Assembly: GCA_934525595.1 (NCBI GenBank)
Contig: CAKSZJ010000002.1
Location: 62,001-126,000 of the forward strand
DNA length: 64,000 nucleotides
Origin: an uncultured Chiayiivirga sp.
GTDB lineage: Bacteria; Pseudomonadota; Gammaproteobacteria; Xanthomonadales; Xanthomonadaceae
Direction of reading: 5' to 3'
The position numbers and the translations under genes were made by a program. Of the stretch, positions 62,906 through 64,000 are shown piece after piece. The notes under the pieces were generated by a model that did not search any database, was not told the origin of the DNA, and worked only from the letters and a program-made list of their open reading frames with translations. Position 1 is the first letter of the stretch. Every line of letters starts with the position of its first letter.

Positions 62906-63325
62906 TCAGGTACGACGCCCTGCCCCGTGCACGTACACCAGCCGCGCGCCCAGGTGACCGGCGGCGACCAGCAGCAGGAACCCGACCGCGCTGGCACCCA
63001 GGGCGATGGCATCGGGCGCGGCGGGCGTGGTTCCCTCCATGCGCAGGAAGAGGCTTGCCGCATAGGCTACCCACGCGCCCAGCGCGAGCATCATGTGGTG
63101 CGTTCCATCGCGCGCTGCTGGATGCTCGTCGGGAAGACGGGCCAGCTCGTAGAAGCCCGCCGCTGCGGCCAGCAGACCCATCGCGCAGCCTATGGTCAGC
63201 AGCACGAAGCCCAGCTGCCACAGCGGCCAGCGCACCCACCACGCGCCGACGAAATCCGTCAGCGTGCCCAGCGTCCAGCAGGCCACCGGGAAATGCACCA
63301 GCGCCGGGTGCAGCGGCTGCTTCAC
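62906..63325 (-). CDS. DUF2231-like membrane protein
   Basis: A 139-residue membrane protein with four hydrophobic segments. HPALVHFPVACWTLGTLTDF at the N-terminus, LLTIGCAMGLLAAAAGFYEL and the mid-protein DGTHHMMLALGAW are typical of the DUF2231 family, whose role is unknown though its His residues suggest haem or metal contact. The start is GTG at 63325, overlapping the stop of the upstream gene (GTGA). Probably cotranscribed with the two upstream - strand genes. Confidence 0.75.
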   Translation of the reverse strand: MKQPLHPALVHFPVACWTLGTLTDFVGAWWVRWPLWQLGFVLLTIGCAMGLLAAAAGFYELARLPDEHPAARDGTHHMMLALGAWVAYAASLFLRMEGTTPAAPDAIALGASAVGFLLLVAAGHLGARLVYVHGAGRRT

Positions 63326-63666
63326 GGCAGCAGGATCGCAAGGATCAGGAGAGTCACGCCGGTTACCGCGAAGGCGGCGTGGGTGAACACATAGCGCTTG
63401 AGCGCCACGCGCTTGCCGAGGTGGATCGATGCCAGAAAAAACCCCAGCAGCGCCGTCACGGTCAGCACGCCCAGCGCAATCACGGGCAGGCCGCTGAGCC
63501 GTTCCATCAGGATCGTGATGATCAGCAGGGTCAGACCGGTGGCACCGAAGAGCGCATGCAGCGCGGACACCATCCAGGGCGCGAGCCGGCCGCGCAGCAC
63601 GTGCGTGGCCATGTACAGCCCGCCGGAAGCCCCAATGAGAAAGAGAATCAGTACGTACTTGAGCAT
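63322..63666 (-). CDS. Small four-helix membrane protein, unknown
   Basis: A 114-residue inner-membrane protein: YVLILFLIGASGGLYMATHV, MVSALHALFGATGLTLLIIT, PVIALGVLTVTALLGFFLAS and RYVFTHAAFAVTGVTLLILA form four hydrophobic segments with His in helices 1, 2 and 4, which could bind haem. I do not recognise the family. It is coupled to the DUF2231-like gene by a 4-nt overlap and lies 35 nt downstream of the ECF sigma gene. Confidence 0.65.
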   Translation of the reverse strand: MLKYVLILFLIGASGGLYMATHVLRGRLAPWMVSALHALFGATGLTLLIITILMERLSGLPVIALGVLTVTALLGFFLASIHLGKRVALKRYVFTHAAFAVTGVTLLILAILLP

Positions 63667-63701
63667 GAGTGCAACTCCTCGGTGTCCAGGGAGGGAAAGA
63701 G

Positions 63702-64000
63702 TCAGCAGTGATCGTCAAGTCGCGCCAGCACGGATTCGGTCACGCGGCTGCAGCGGCGTCCCAGGAAGGGGAAGGTGCCGCCAAGAGCCGCCTCGGCACG
63801 CTCGCGCAGTTCGCCCTGCAGCAGATGCCGGGCGCGATGCAGCCGGGTCTTGACGGTCTCGCTGCGAATCGCCAGCAATTCAGCGGTTTCCTCGGTCGAA
63901 CAGCCTTCGACATCGCGCAGCAGGAAGACGCTGCGAAAGGCCGGAGGCAGGGTGGCCACCGCGCGTTCCAGCAGGCGGTGCAGTTCCTCGCGCGCGGCGG
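63702..64000 (-). CDS. ECF sigma factor, C-terminal part (runs off the window)
   Basis: Region 4 of an ECF sigma factor, about 99 residues visible; the 5' part lies beyond the window end. Reading on the - strand: EELHRLLERAVATLPPAFRS, then VFLLRDVEGCSTEETAELLA and IRSETVKTRLHRARHLLQGE with the helix-turn-helix. The tail GTFPFLGRRCSRVTESVLAR with a terminal LDDHC is often seen in sigma factors that pair with zinc anti-sigma proteins, but the next genes encode small membrane proteins instead. Confidence 0.85.
   Translation of the reverse strand, partial: AAREELHRLLERAVATLPPAFRSVFLLRDVEGCSTEETAELLAIRSETVKTRLHRARHLLQGELRERAEAALGGTFPFLGRRCSRVTESVLARLDDHC

Overview
The window is high-GC bacterial chromosome, densely coding and without a mobile element, tRNA, rRNA or CRISPR array that I could recognise. 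Several features point to the order Lysobacterales (Xanthomonadales), Gammaproteobacteria: a fused aspartokinase/diaminopimelate decarboxylase followed by murL and murD2 (the D-glutamate route described from Xanthomonas), a MetX of the serine O-succinyltransferase type, a complete ccmABCDEFGHI cluster, and many secreted proteases and amidohydrolases. The genus is not determined.

Layout. 0.1-2.1 kb: two secreted proteins on the + strand (a rhodanese-like protein and a lipoprotein-like unknown). 2.1-11 kb, - strand: a tricorn-type S41 protease, then lysAC-murL-murD2, which links diaminopimelate/lysine metabolism with D-Glu incorporation into peptidoglycan. 11-13 kb: an S9 peptidase gene broken by two separate single-base frameshifts. 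13-24 kb: mixed housekeeping and envelope genes (C26 amidotransferase, glycine-zipper protein, secreted nuclease/phosphatase-like protein, PCu(A)C copper chaperone, DUF4139 protein, enoyl-CoA isomerase, mercaptopyruvate sulfurtransferase, rlmJ, GNAT, rhomboid), then a coupled ECF sigma / putative anti-sigma / YigZ set. 24-39 kb: MsbA-like ABC exporter, DUF6159 membrane protein, three amidohydrolases (one has lost its metal ligands), a DHA2-type MFS transporter, an omega-amidase-like nitrilase and aminotransferase pair, and a 1380-residue secreted subtilase.

39-47 kb, + strand: the nine-gene cytochrome c maturation operon (System I), followed 7 nt later by the MetX-family acyltransferase. 47-55 kb, - strand: an RND efflux operon with one adaptor and two different permeases, driven by a near-consensus sigma70 promoter overlapped by a clear palindromic operator. 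55-56 kb: two small c-type cytochromes, plausible clients of the ccm system. 56-59.4 kb: mtnB-mtnD-mtnC of methionine salvage, translationally coupled to a membrane-anchored C13 (legumain/caspase-like) peptidase.

59.4-62.9 kb: gcvP with a tandem glycine riboswitch. Between riboswitch and start codon lies a mosaic of hairpin repeats with constant ATGCAA loops and compensatory stem changes, plus an exact 74-bp direct repeat. This is the most unusual non-coding structure in the window. The window ends with two small membrane proteins and the 3' part of an ECF sigma factor gene on the - strand.
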